From Streptomyces sp. JJ36 (GTDB lineage: Bacteria > Actinomycetota > Actinomycetes > Streptomycetales > Streptomycetaceae), in assembly GCF_021696945.1 (NCBI RefSeq), contig NZ_JACYHE010000015.1, positions 1 to 64,000 of the forward strand: a stretch of DNA of 64,000 nucleotides. Reading direction: 5' to 3'. Numbering within the stretch: the stretch's first letter is position 1; every line of letters starts with the position of its first letter. The translations under genes were made by a program, and so were the position numbers. A model generated the notes under the pieces. It was given only the letters and a program-made list of their open reading frames with translations. It searched no databases and was not told the DNA's origin. Shown in pieces: positions 8,342-19,475 of this stretch.

Positions 8342-8757
8342 CGGTGGGCTCCTTCCCGGATCGCCTGGACATCGGCACGCACGCCGCCGAGGGCCTGCTC
8401 GGGTTTCGCGGGCTTCGCGCGGGACATCTGGCTCCTGCCGACCAGTGCCAGCAGGCCGGCGACGAGCAGCAGCCCACCGGCGACGACCAGGGCGGCCAGC
8501 CACACGGACAGGGCCAGCGCCACCGCCGCGACCGCGGCTGCCACCAGCACCTGAAGGGCGAGCAGGCCGAACAGTGCGGCCCCGCCGAACATGCCGCCGC
8601 CGAGGCCGGCCCGTTTGCCCTTCTCCTTCATCTCCGCCCGGGCAAGCCGCATCTCGCTGCGTACGACCTCCGACAGTTGTTCGGAAGCCCGCTTGACCAG
8701 CTCTCCCGTCGAGACCTGGTGGTTCCGGTCCGTCCGGGAACGCGCGATGGTGGCCAT
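8338..8757 (-). CDS. Phage-holin-like (holin superfamily III, DUF1469) membrane protein
   Basis: This 139-residue protein starts with a helical amphipathic segment (TGELVKRASEQLSEVVRSEM) followed by two long membrane helices (about residues 55-80 and 84-105). That is the layout of the actinobacterial family annotated as phage holin family/DUF1469. No lysin or phage gene is near, so this is a chromosomal homologue. GAGGAGAGACCC precedes the ATG. It is the first gene of a two-gene unit with the DUF3618 protein. Confidence 0.8.
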   Translation of the reverse strand: MATIARSRTDRNHQVSTGELVKRASEQLSEVVRSEMRLARAEMKEKGKRAGLGGGMFGGAALFGLLALQVLVAAAVAAVALALSVWLAALVVAGGLLLVAGLLALVGRSQMSRAKPAKPEQALGGVRADVQAIREGAHR

Positions 8758-9008
8758 GGGTCTCTCCTCGTCTCACGCCCTACCTGCGGGACGGGCGGCG
8801 AGTTCCCCGCTTCCGGGGAAGTACGCCGGTCTTCCGGAGATGTCCGCGGGCGCCGCGGGCGCCGGGGCGGCCGCCTCCCGCGACCGTGCACGGTGACAGT
8901 GCGGGAGGGGAGGGGCCGCCGTCCGGGGGCGCGATGCGGATGCGCCCGGGCCGCCCCCCCCCCGCCGGGCCGGGCGCGGTGGCGGGCGCCGGCACCCGGG
9001 GCCCGCCC
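8758..9008. other. Non-coding spacer with a run of ten C
   Basis: These 251 bp separate the holin-like gene from the end of the MFS gene. I see a run of ten C at about 8954-8963 and GC-rich partial inverted repeats but no convincing gene. The promoter of the holin-like operon should lie near 8760-8850. Confidence 0.4.
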
Positions 9009-10544
9009 CTACCCTTCCAGGCGCTGGTCACGCAGCACCCGCCAGCAGACCGCCGCCGCGGCCAGGAGGACGGCCCCGGCGAGCACCGCTCCCGCGCGCA
9101 GCCCGTCGGTGAAGGCTCCCTGCGCCGTCGCGAGCAGCCGCTCCCCCGCCGGACCGGGCAGGCTGCGCGCGGCCTCGGCGGCTCCGCCCAGGGAGGCCCG
9201 CGCCTGACCGGCGACCTCGCCCGGGGTTCCCGCCGGAACGGCCTGTGCCCGGTAGAAGCCCGTGACCACCGAGCCGAGGAGGGCGATGCCGAGAGCCGAG
9301 CCCAGTTCGTAGGCGGTCTCGGAGACGGCGGAGGCGGCGCCGGCCTGGCCTCTGGGCACGACGGAGAGGATGACGTCCGCCGTCACGGTGAAGGAGAGCC
9401 CCGCCCCCAGCCCCAGCACGAGCAGCAGCAGCCCGAGCAGCCGGTAGTCGCCGGCCGGGGAGAGGAAGGCGCACGCGCAGAGGGCCAGGCCGCAGGCGGT
9501 CAGCCCGCCGCAGACCGCCGCCCGTACCGACGCACGGCGGGCGGCGGAGCCCGCGACCAGACCGGCGGCGATCGCACCGGCCCCCGCCGGCAGTTCGGCG
9601 AGCCCGGCTTCGAACGGTGAGCGTCCCTGCACGAGCTGCAGGAACTGGGACAGGAAGAACACCAGCCCGGCGAGCCCGAAGATGGTCAGCAGGTCGGCGA
9701 GGACCGCCCCGGAGAAGCCGCGGTGGCGAAAGAGGCGCATGTCCAGCAGCGGCGCGTCGAGCCGCAACTGCCGCCGGGTGAACGCCGCAAGGGCGAGGGC
9801 GCCGAGAGCCACCGCCGCGCCCACGTCCCACCGGAGACCGTAGGCCGCGGCCTCCTTCACCGCGTACACGACGCCGAGGACGCCGATCATGGACAGAGCC
9901 ACGCTGGGCAGATCCCACGGCCCGGGGGACGGGTCACGGGACTCGGGCAGCAACCGGACCCCGACGAGCACCAGGACACCCATGACGGGGAGGTTGATCA
10001 GGAAGACGGAGCCCCACCAGAAGTGGTCCAGCAGCAGACCGCCGAGCACGGGCCCGACAGCGGCGCCGGCCGAGGCCATGGCTCCCCAGACACCGACGGC
10101 GACGCTGCGCTCCCTCGGGTCGTGGAAGATGTTGCGGATCAGCGCCAGCGTGGACGGCATCAGCGTCGCCCCGGCGACACCCATCAGAGCCCGCCAGGCG
10201 ATCATCGCCTCGGCACTGTGCGCGTAGGCCGTGAGGGCGGACAGCGCGCCGAACACGACGGAACCCGTCAGCAGCATGCGCTTGCGCCCGACGCGGTCGC
10301 CCAGCGACCCCATGGAGACCAGCAGGCCGGCGATGACGAACGAGTAGACGTCGCCGATCCACAGCAGCTGGGTGCTGGAAGGTTTCAGCTCCTCGCTGAG
10401 AAACGGTGTCGCCAGCGCGAGCACGGTGGCGTCCACCGCGACCACCAGCACCGCCAGCGCGAGCACGGCCAGGGCGAGCCAGCGCTGCCTGCGGGTCGGT
10501 TCCCGCGCCGCCTCCACCGCCGTACGCGCGGTCTCCACGGTCAC
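9009..10544 (-). CDS. MFS drug efflux transporter (DHA2/EmrB-QacA type, 14 helices)
   Basis: This 511-residue membrane transporter probably exports cationic or hydrophobic drugs by proton antiport. Motif D1 (AVDATVLALATPFL) lies in helix 1, motif A (LGDRVGRKRMLL) in the first cytoplasmic loop, and motif C (GAAVGPVLGGLL) in helix 5. The length and about 14 hydrophobic segments fit the DHA2 family. The GTG start overlaps the stop of the TetR gene by four bases (GTGA), so it is co-transcribed with and probably repressed by that regulator. The substrate is unknown. Confidence 0.9.
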   Translation of the reverse strand: MTVETARTAVEAAREPTRRQRWLALAVLALAVLVVAVDATVLALATPFLSEELKPSSTQLLWIGDVYSFVIAGLLVSMGSLGDRVGRKRMLLTGSVVFGALSALTAYAHSAEAMIAWRALMGVAGATLMPSTLALIRNIFHDPRERSVAVGVWGAMASAGAAVGPVLGGLLLDHFWWGSVFLINLPVMGVLVLVGVRLLPESRDPSPGPWDLPSVALSMIGVLGVVYAVKEAAAYGLRWDVGAAVALGALALAAFTRRQLRLDAPLLDMRLFRHRGFSGAVLADLLTIFGLAGLVFFLSQFLQLVQGRSPFEAGLAELPAGAGAIAAGLVAGSAARRASVRAAVCGGLTACGLALCACAFLSPAGDYRLLGLLLLVLGLGAGLSFTVTADVILSVVPRGQAGAASAVSETAYELGSALGIALLGSVVTGFYRAQAVPAGTPGEVAGQARASLGGAAEAARSLPGPAGERLLATAQGAFTDGLRAGAVLAGAVLLAAAAVCWRVLRDQRLEG

Positions 10545-11092
10545 CGGCCCTCTCGCCTCAGCAGGCCGCCGAGCAGCAGTTCGGCGGTCATCCGGCCTGC
10601 GTCGCGCTCGGCGACCCGCCCCGCCTGCACCGCCCAGGCCGAGGCCGTGACCAGGGCGTAGAGCGCTTCGGTGAGGAAGGGGGCGGTGAGCTCGACGCGG
10701 AAGACACCGTCCTCCTGGCCACGACGGAAGAGTGCGGCGATCCCGTCGTCGATCTCGCTCCAGCCGGGGTCGAGGGCGCTCGGCTCGAAGAGCTGGTTCT
10801 CGGTCATGAGAAAGCCGAGAAAGCCGGTGAGCGGAGCCGTCCGGTCGACGAGGCGACGCAGCGCCTCCGCCGGGTCGCCCTCGTCGATACGGGCGGCGTC
10901 GACTGCGGCGCGCACCTGCTGGACGCCCAGCTGCTCGAGCCCCCGCACCAGGGCGTCGCGCCCGGCGAAGTGGCGGTGCAGCGTGGCGCGGCTGATGCCG
11001 GCCGCACGGGCGATGTCGTCCATGGAGGCGGCCGGCCTGCGACCGAGGTGTGCGGCCGCGGCGCGAAGAATCCGTTCCCGGTCCACTGGCAT
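10541..11092 (-). CDS. TetR-family repressor of the efflux gene
   Basis: This 183-residue protein has a TetR helix-turn-helix at residues about 22-45 (SMDDIARAAGISRATLHRHF) followed by a variable ligand-binding domain. It is the first gene of a two-gene unit and overlaps the MFS transporter. A 7-bp inverted repeat (TGAGACA-N4-TGTCTCA) lies 20 bp upstream of the ATG, and a third TGAGACA half-site overlaps the start codon, which fits autorepression. There is no strong ribosome site, so a short or absent leader is possible. Confidence 0.9.
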   Translation of the reverse strand: MPVDRERILRAAAAHLGRRPAASMDDIARAAGISRATLHRHFAGRDALVRGLEQLGVQQVRAAVDAARIDEGDPAEALRRLVDRTAPLTGFLGFLMTENQLFEPSALDPGWSEIDDGIAALFRRGQEDGVFRVELTAPFLTEALYALVTASAWAVQAGRVAERDAGRMTAELLLGGLLRREGR

Positions 11093-11129
11093 GAGACAAC
11101 CATATCGCTCTTGAGACACGAATGTCTCA
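11092..11129 (-). promoter_or_regulatory. TetR operator (TGAGACA repeats)
   Basis: TGAGACA at 11112-11118 and TGTCTCA at 11123-11129 form a perfect inverted repeat with spacer CGAA. A direct copy of TGAGACA at 11092-11098, exactly 20 bp (two turns) away, covers the start codon of the TetR gene. This arrangement is typical of autoregulation. Confidence 0.65.
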
Positions 11130-11169
11130 GCGCCGACCCACGGCTCCCCGGTGGACGGCGGGGCTCCGG

Positions 11170-13955
<2,786 letters not shown>

Positions 13956-13985
13956 GGGGGTCTCCTTAGGAAGCATGCGCTGATG

Positions 13986-14020
13986 GGTATAAGTATGCAC
14001 TCCACTGCATGCCTCGTCAA
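13986..14020 (-). promoter_or_regulatory. argG promoter with ArgR-type boxes
   Basis: On the minus strand TTGACG (14015-14020), a 17-bp spacer and CATACT (13992-13997) form a good sigma-70-type promoter. The spacer and -10 contain GCATGC and TGCATACTTATAC, which resemble the TGCATA half-sites of streptomycete ARG boxes. Binding of ArgR-arginine would block RNA polymerase. Confidence 0.6.
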
Positions 14021-14084
14021 TCCGCGCCGCGTACGCCACGCCGCGGCCCCGCACACCACCCCGGCGAGCACCCGGGGCCGGGCC

Positions 14085-14456
14085 TCACTCTTCGCCGCGC
14101 ACCGCCTCCGCGAGCAGCACGGCATGGCTGTACTCGACGTCCCGGGTGGCGGTGAGCAGGGTGAGGACCCCGTCCCCGGCGCGCTCGCGCAGCCGGTCCA
14201 CGGCGGCGCGACGCTCCGGCCGGGCGAGCTCGGCGCGGTACCGCTCGGCGAAGTCCGGGTAGCGCTCCCGCCGGTGCCCGTACCAGCGGCGCAGCTCCGC
14301 CGAGGGCGCGGCCTCCTTCTCCCAGGCGTCCAGCCCCGCCTGCTCCTTGCGCATCCCGCGCGGCCAGACCCGGTCGACCAGCACCCGGACCCCGTCGGCC
14401 CCGTCCGGCTCCTCGTAGACCCGGCGGACCCGGACCTCTCGTCGCGTCGTCCCCAT
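14085..14456 (-). CDS. DUF488 family protein
   Basis: This 123-residue protein of the DUF488 family has the conserved start VRRVYEEPDGADGVRVLVDR, the WPRGMRKE motif (about residues 32-39) and a C-terminal TLLTATRDVEYSHAVLLAE segment. Its function is unknown in this family, although some members are annotated as uroporphyrin-III methyltransferase-like without good basis. The ATG has GGGGGC just upstream. It reads toward argG at a distance of 130 bp and is divergent from the next gene. Confidence 0.85.
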   Translation of the reverse strand: MGTTRREVRVRRVYEEPDGADGVRVLVDRVWPRGMRKEQAGLDAWEKEAAPSAELRRWYGHRRERYPDFAERYRAELARPERRAAVDRLRERAGDGVLTLLTATRDVEYSHAVLLAEAVRGEE

Positions 14457-14497
14457 GCCCCCAGCGTGCCGCCGGGGCCCTGCGGCCGCCAGATCAA

Positions 14498-14528
14498 TGT
14501 TGACGGTGTAAACATCGCGCGCTACGGT
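14498..14528 (+). promoter_or_regulatory. Leaderless promoter with overlapping palindrome
   Basis: TTGACG (14500-14505), a 17-bp spacer and TACGGT (14523-14528) lie six bases before the ATG at 14535, so the transcript should be leaderless. The -35 is embedded in the near-palindrome TGTTGAC-GGT-GTAAACA (14498-14514), a likely repressor or MerR-type activator site. Confidence 0.6.
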
Positions 14529-14534
14529 CGGCGC

Positions 14535-15419
14535 ATGACGGACTTCCCCGGGCTCGCGCGCTCCACCTGGCACCGGCTCGAACCAGTGCACGCGACGCTC
14601 TACTTCGCACCGGAGGCCACCGCCGAGGCGGCCGCCCTCGGCTACGACACCACCGACCGCTGGCCCGCCTACTTCGCCTGGCGCGCGGCGCCGCTCGGCC
14701 GGGCCGGCGCCGGCCTGGTGACGGCGACCCACTTCAGCTTCAGCCCGGCGACCGTGGCCCGCCACGTTCCCGCGACCTGGGACACGGCGTCCCCCGAGGC
14801 CGTGCTCGCGGCCCGGCTCCGCGCCGTGGACCGGGCGCTGCGGGCACTGCTGGGCGACGGGGTGCACGACCCGGCCCTGGCCGAGGCCGCGCACCTGGCC
14901 CGCACCGCGGCCGAGGCCGCGCATCCCGCGGGGCGCCCACTGGCCGCCGCGAACGCCGCACTGCCCTGGCCGGACGCACCGCACCTCGCGCTCTGGCACG
15001 CCGCGACGGTGCTGCGCGAGCACCGCGGGGACGGCCATCTGGCCGCCCTGCTCGCCGCCGGCCTGGACGGCTGTGAGGCGCTGGTCTCCTTCGCGGCGAT
15101 CGACGCCGCACCCCTCAGCGCCTTCGCCTCCCGGGGCTGGACGGAACAGGAGTGGACCGCCGCCCGCGACCGGCTGGCGGAGCGGGGCTGGGTGGACGCG
15201 GACGGCCGGGCGACGGAACGGGGCCGCCACGGGCGGGAGGAGATCGAGCGACTGACCGACGAACTCGCCGCCGCCCCGTACCGGGAGCTGGGTACGGACG
15301 GCTGCACCCGGCTGGCGCAGGGTGCCGAGCCGCTGCTGGGAGCCGTCCTCGCGGCGGGCCTGCTGCCGCGCTCCTCGACGCTGGGCATCCTCACCGTCCG
15401 TCCGCCCGCCCCGCGCTGA
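14535..15419 (+). CDS. SCO6745-family protein with helical regulator-like fold
   Basis: This 294-residue protein resembles the streptomycete family I know as SCO6745: an N-terminal LEPVHATLYFAPEATAEAA segment, a central Ala-rich helical part and a C-terminal winged-helix-like piece (GWTEQEWTAARDRLAERGWV, about 195-214) followed by a dimer-type region. The biochemical role is unknown. It has no signal peptide. The ATG lies six bases after a TACGGT -10, so it is probably translated from a leaderless mRNA. A strong hairpin follows the stop. It is not part of arginine synthesis although it interrupts that cluster. Confidence 0.75.
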   Translation: MTDFPGLARSTWHRLEPVHATLYFAPEATAEAAALGYDTTDRWPAYFAWRAAPLGRAGAGLVTATHFSFSPATVARHVPATWDTASPEAVLAARLRAVDRALRALLGDGVHDPALAEAAHLARTAAEAAHPAGRPLAAANAALPWPDAPHLALWHAATVLREHRGDGHLAALLAAGLDGCEALVSFAAIDAAPLSAFASRGWTEQEWTAARDRLAERGWVDADGRATERGRHGREEIERLTDELAAAPYRELGTDGCTRLAQGAEPLLGAVLAAGLLPRSSTLGILTVRPPAPR

Positions 15420-15453
15420 GCCGCGGGGCGGACGGTGGCCGGACACCCCGGCC

Positions 15454-15499
15454 GCCGCGCGGGCCCGCCGAGCGGGGGTGCCGGCGGGGCCCGCGCGGC
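15454..15499 (+). terminator. Hairpin after the SCO6745-family gene
   Basis: The arms 15454-15470 (GCCGCGCGGGCCCGCCG) and 15482-15499 pair over 17 bp with one bulged base around an 11-base loop, 35 bp after the stop codon. Confidence 0.65.
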
Positions 15500-15571
15500 C
15501 CCCTTGTGGAGTTGTCATGACTCCGTCAGGCTAGGAGAGTGTCTACCCGCATAGACCCCACAGGAGGACCC

Positions 15572-16738
15572 GTGAGATCACCGTCCGCCAGACGCCGGGG
15601 CATCGCCGCTCTCGGCTTGGCCGCCGCCGTGCTCGTCGCCCCCCTGGCCGCCGGGGCGACCGCCGCGGAACCCGCGCCGCAGGAGCGCGGCACCGCCCCC
15701 ACCGCCGGCGCCGTCTTCCGGATCGAGGACCGAGCGGCCCGCACCGTGGCCGCCTCGCTGGCCGACCGCGGCTGGCGCGCCACCGTGCGCGAGGCCGCCC
15801 TCACCACCGACGCGGTGAACCTGTCCGCCCTGGCCGACCGGTCCGGCGACCACCGGGCCGCCCGGAGGCTGGAGCCCGCGCTCGACCGCGCGGAGGCCGC
15901 ACTGACCGAGGCCAAGGGCCTGGACGGCGGACACGGTCCGCTGCTCCGGCTGCGGCTGGCCGACGACGCCATGCGCGACGCCCTGGCCGCCGGGACCGCA
16001 CCGCTCGTCACCACCCCGCCGTCCGACGACGACGCGTCCTCGGTGACCGCCTACGACAGCCGTGGCCGGGCCGTCGAACTGGACCTGCGCACCCCGCCCG
16101 AGCGCCCGGTCTACGTGCTGGACACCGACGCCTCCCGGGCCCTGGCCGCCGGCCTGGACGTGCTGCGGGAGGAGCTCGCCGCCCACGGGCTGTCGGGGGC
16201 GGTCCGCACCGGGTCCGCGCAGGGCCGCGAGGCACAGGCGGCCCAGGCCGGCTTCTGGTCGACCCGCATCACCTCGGTACGGCTCTCCGACGACAAGGAG
16301 CCCTGGGTCAAGGGCGACAGCGAGATCTACTCCCTGGTGACCGGCTTCGGCCACGACGGGAAGGTCCGCGTCGACCCTGTCGACATGCCGTACCTGGACG
16401 AGGACGGCCGGACCTACTACCCGGACCAGATCCTGGTGAACTGGTCGTACTACAAGTACAACCTGGCCGACGCCGTGATGATGGAGGAGGACGGCGGCAC
16501 CAACTACCGGGAGCTCGCCAAGGCCCTGACCACCGCCCTGCTCACCATCACCGACCAGGGCATGTACATCCCGCTGGTGAACGCCCTGCTGGACGCCATG
16601 CCCGACGACTGGTGGACCGACGACCCGGACTACGTGGACTCCTGGTACACCCTCGCCCGGCAGGACAGCGGGTCGCTCACCGGCGCGGCCGGGAACGGCC
16701 GGATGACCGTGGAGCCGTACTTCGTCGACCAGTTCTGA
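15572..16738 (+). CDS. Secreted protein of unknown function (DUF3103-like)
   Basis: This 388-residue protein has a Sec signal peptide (MRSPSARRRGIAALGLAAAV, ending near AGATA at about residue 33). The mature part has an Ala/Arg-rich helical N-terminal domain and a C-terminal domain rich in Asp, Trp and Tyr (DDWWTDDPDYVDSWYTLAR near 350-370), which suggests an extracellular, perhaps calcium-binding fold. The whole resembles the DUF3103 family, but I cannot confirm that. The start is a GTG with GGAGGACCC immediately upstream. It converges with argR, and a shared hairpin separates the two stops. Confidence 0.75.
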   Translation: MRSPSARRRGIAALGLAAAVLVAPLAAGATAAEPAPQERGTAPTAGAVFRIEDRAARTVAASLADRGWRATVREAALTTDAVNLSALADRSGDHRAARRLEPALDRAEAALTEAKGLDGGHGPLLRLRLADDAMRDALAAGTAPLVTTPPSDDDASSVTAYDSRGRAVELDLRTPPERPVYVLDTDASRALAAGLDVLREELAAHGLSGAVRTGSAQGREAQAAQAGFWSTRITSVRLSDDKEPWVKGDSEIYSLVTGFGHDGKVRVDPVDMPYLDEDGRTYYPDQILVNWSYYKYNLADAVMMEEDGGTNYRELAKALTTALLTITDQGMYIPLVNALLDAMPDDWWTDDPDYVDSWYTLARQDSGSLTGAAGNGRMTVEPYFVDQF

Positions 16739-16747
16739 ACGGCCTCC

Positions 16748-16772
16748 GGCCGGGGCCTGCCGGGCCCCGGCC
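16748..16772. terminator. Bidirectional terminator between the secreted protein and argR
   Basis: GGCCGGGGCC (16748-16757) pairs perfectly with 16763-16772 around a five-base loop, lying between two converging stop codons. Confidence 0.65.
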
Positions 16773-16783
16773 ACCAGGCGTCG

Positions 16784-17311
16784 CTAACGCGCCTTCTGGG
16801 CCAGTTGCAGCAGATGGTCCGCGAGGGCCCGCCCGCCGTCCGGCTCCCGGCTGATCAGCAGCAGGGTGTCGTCGCCGGCGATGGTGCCGATGATCTCGTG
16901 GACCTCGGCCTGGTCGATCGCGGAGGCGAGGAACTGCGCGGCTCCCGGCGGCGTCCGCAGCACCACCAGGTTCGCGGACGCCTCCGCGGAGATGAGGAGC
17001 TCGCCGGCGAGGCGCGCCATGCGCGCCTCGCTGGCGGACTCCCCCAGCGGCGCCCGCGGCGTGCGGTCGCCGCCCTCGCCCGGCACGGCGTAGATCAGCT
17101 CGCCGCCGGTGTTGCGGATCTTCACCGCGCCGAGCTCGTCCAGGTCCCGGGAGAGTGTGGCCTGGGTGACGGACAGGCCGTCGTCGGCCAGGAGTTTGGC
17201 GAGCTGGCTCTGCGAGCGGACCGGCTGCCGGTTCAGGATGTCGACGATCCTCCGGTGCCGGGCCGTACGTGTCTGCGGTACGGCCTGCCCGCTGTACTGC
17301 GCCTCCGTCAT
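16784..17311 (-). CDS. argR: Arginine repressor
   Basis: This 175-residue ArgR-family hexameric repressor senses L-arginine. The N-terminal winged helix contains [18 protein letters not shown] (about residues 47-64), the DNA-reading part. The C-terminal oligomerisation and arginine-binding domain has [12 protein letters not shown] (about 142-153), the family signature. It follows argD by 26 bp at the end of the argCJBDR operon. It should act on the boxes upstream of argC and argG. The ATG has a modest GAGGAACGGGG site. Confidence 0.95.
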   Translation of the reverse strand: MTEAQYSGQAVPQTRTARHRRIVDILNRQPVRSQSQLAKLLADDGLSVTQATLSRDLDELGAVKIRNTGGELIYAVPGEGGDRTPRAPLGESASEARMARLAGELLISAEASANLVVLRTPPGAAQFLASAIDQAEVHEIIGTIAGDDTLLLISREPDGGRALADHLLQLAQKAR

Positions 17312-17337
17312 CGTCCCCGTTCCTCGCGTTCCGTGGC

Positions 17338-18522
17338 CTAGCGGCGTCCCTGGGCGGTGTCCAGGACGGCCGGGAGCGCCTGGACCAGCGCGTCCGCGTC
17401 GGCCGCACCGAGGATCAGCGGAGGTGCGAGCCGGACGACGTCCGGGGCGACCGCGTTCACCAGGAATCCCGCGTCCTGAGCTGCCTGCTGCACCTGCGGT
17501 GCGGCGGGTTCGGTGAGCACCATACCGAGCAGCAGCCCCGCCCCGCGGACATGGTCGAGCAACGGGTGGCCGAGCGCGGCCACTCCGTCCCGGAGCCGGG
17601 CGCCGACCCGCTTGACGTTCTCCAGCAGCCCCTCGCCCTCGATGGTCTCCAGCACCGCAAGGCCCGCGGCGCAGGAGACGGGGTTGCCGCCGAAGGTGGA
17701 GCCGTGCTGACCGGGCGTCAGCAGCTCGGCTGCCCGCCCGAAGGCCAGTGTGGCACCGATGGGCATGCCGCCGCCCAGCCCCTTGGCCAGGGTGACCACG
17801 TCGGGCTCGACTCCCTGCGCCTGGCAGGCCAGCCAGTGGCCGGTCCGCCCGACGCCCGTCTGGATCTCGTCGACCACCAGCAGCGTCCCGGTGGCCCGGG
17901 TGATCTCGCGGGCCGCGGCCAGATAACCCTCGGGCGGCACCACCACGCCGTTCTCGCCCTGCACCGGCTCGACCACGAACAGCGCGGTGTCCGGGGTGAC
18001 GGCGGCGCGCAGCGCCGCCACGTCCCCGTACGGCACATGGGTCACCTCGCCCGGCAGCGGCAGGAACGGCTGCTGCTTGGCCGGCTGCCCGGTCAGCGCC
18101 AGCGCGCCCATGGTGCGGCCGTGGAAGCCGCCGGCCGTGGCGACCTGGTGCGTACGGCCGGTACGCCGCCCGATCTTGACGGCGGCCTCGACCGCCTCGG
18201 CGCCGGAGTTGCCGAAGTAGACCCGGCCGCTGCGTCCGGCCACCTCGAGCAGCCGCTCGGCGAGGGCGACGACCGGCTCGCTGAGGAAGAGGTTCGAGAC
18301 ATGGCCGAGGGTGGCCACCTGGTCGGAGACGGCCCGCACCACCGCGGGGTGCGCGGTGCCCAGGGCGTTGACGGCGATGCCGCCGGTGAAGTCCAGGTAG
18401 GTACGGCCGTCGGCGTCCCAGAGCCGGACGCCCTCGCCGTGGGTCAGCGACAGGCGCGGCGTGCCGTAGGTGTCCATCAGGGCGCCCTGCCAGCGCCGCG
18501 TCAGGGGGTCCCGGGACGTCAT
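17338..18522 (-). CDS. argD: Acetylornithine aminotransferase
   Basis: This 394-residue class-III PLP aminotransferase converts N-acetylglutamate semialdehyde to N-acetylornithine with glutamate. It has the start [21 protein letters not shown], the [12 protein letters not shown] phosphate-binding segment, [13 protein letters not shown] for the PLP ring Asp, and the Schiff-base Lys in [14 protein letters not shown] (about residue 246). The ATG overlaps the argB stop by four bases (ATGA), so the two are coupled. Confidence 0.96.
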   Translation of the reverse strand: MTSRDPLTRRWQGALMDTYGTPRLSLTHGEGVRLWDADGRTYLDFTGGIAVNALGTAHPAVVRAVSDQVATLGHVSNLFLSEPVVALAERLLEVAGRSGRVYFGNSGAEAVEAAVKIGRRTGRTHQVATAGGFHGRTMGALALTGQPAKQQPFLPLPGEVTHVPYGDVAALRAAVTPDTALFVVEPVQGENGVVVPPEGYLAAAREITRATGTLLVVDEIQTGVGRTGHWLACQAQGVEPDVVTLAKGLGGGMPIGATLAFGRAAELLTPGQHGSTFGGNPVSCAAGLAVLETIEGEGLLENVKRVGARLRDGVAALGHPLLDHVRGAGLLLGMVLTEPAAPQVQQAAQDAGFLVNAVAPDVVRLAPPLILGAADADALVQALPAVLDTAQGRR

Positions 18523-19475
18523 GCCGTCTCCTCCTCGTGGGTCGCCCCGGGCGCCGCGGAACCGCCGGGAGCGGAGTCGGGGCCGGGGCCGGGGTCGGGC
18601 ACGACCATGGTGCCGATCCCCTCGTCGGTGAAGATCTCCAGCAGCAGGGCGTGCTGCACCCGGCCGTCCAGGACGCGGGCGGTGCGCACCCCGTTCCGCA
18701 CGGCGTGCAGGCAGCCCTCCATCTTGGGGACCATGCCGCTGGCCAGATCGGGCAGCAGCTTCTCCAGCTCGCTCGCGGTCAGCTCGCTGATCACGTCGTC
18801 GCTCGCCGGCCAGTCGGCGTAGAGGCCCTCGACGTCGGTGAGGACCACCAGGGTCTCCGCGCCGAGCGCGGCCGCCAGCGCCGCGGCGGCCGTGTCGGCG
18901 TTGATGTTGTAGACGTGCTCGTCGTCGGTGCTGCGGGCGATGGAGGAGACGACCGGGATCCGGCCGTCGTCCAGCAGCGCCCGGACGGCGCCCGCCTCGA
19001 CGCCGACGATGTCACCGACCCGGCCCAGGTCCACCGGCTCGCCGTCGATGTCGGCGTACCGCTTGGTGGCCGTCATGGTGTGGGCGTCCTCGCCCGTCAT
19101 GCCCACGGCGAGCGGCCCGTGCCGGTTGAGCAGCCCGACCAGTTCGCGCTGCACCTGCCCGGCCAGCACCATGCGGACCACGTCCATGGTCTCCAGCGAG
19201 GTCACCCGCAGTCCCGCCCGGAACTCCGTCTCCAGGCCGAGCCGGTCGAGCTGGGCGCTGATCTGCGGGCCCCCGCCGTGCACGACCACGGGACGCAGCC
19301 CGGCGTGTCGGAGGAAGACCACGTCCTGCGCGAAGGCGGCCTTCAGCTCGTCGTCGACCATGGCGTTGCCGCCGAACTTGATGACGACGGTCTTGCCGTG
19401 ATGGCGGGTCAGCCAGGGCAGCGCCTCGATGAGCGTCTGTGCCTTGGGCTGGGCGGTGTGCCGGCGTGTGGTCAT
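18519..19475 (-). CDS. argB: Acetylglutamate kinase
   Basis: This 318-residue amino-acid-kinase-family enzyme phosphorylates N-acetylglutamate, the usual site of arginine feedback. The phosphate loop is [10 protein letters not shown] (about residues 29-38), [11 protein letters not shown] follows, and the [15 protein letters not shown] segment near 185-200 belongs to the ATP/substrate site. The C-terminus has an extra Pro/Gly-rich tail of about 20 residues compared with most homologues. The ATG overlaps the argJ stop (ATGA), and the stop overlaps the argD start. Confidence 0.96.
   Translation of the reverse strand: MTTRRHTAQPKAQTLIEALPWLTRHHGKTVVIKFGGNAMVDDELKAAFAQDVVFLRHAGLRPVVVHGGGPQISAQLDRLGLETEFRAGLRVTSLETMDVVRMVLAGQVQRELVGLLNRHGPLAVGMTGEDAHTMTATKRYADIDGEPVDLGRVGDIVGVEAGAVRALLDDGRIPVVSSIARSTDDEHVYNINADTAAAALAAALGAETLVVLTDVEGLYADWPASDDVISELTASELEKLLPDLASGMVPKMEGCLHAVRNGVRTARVLDGRVQHALLLEIFTDEGIGTMVVPDPGPGPDSAPGGSAAPGATHEEETA

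Noticed and set aside
7868..8757. Prophage remnant suggested by the holin-like protein
   Set aside because: No integrase, structural or lysis gene is near, and DUF1469/DUF3618 pairs are common chromosomal genes in actinobacteria.
8954..8963. Run of ten C as a phase-variable tract
   Set aside because: It lies in a spacer far from any start codon and could be a homopolymer sequencing artefact; there is no support for a switching role.
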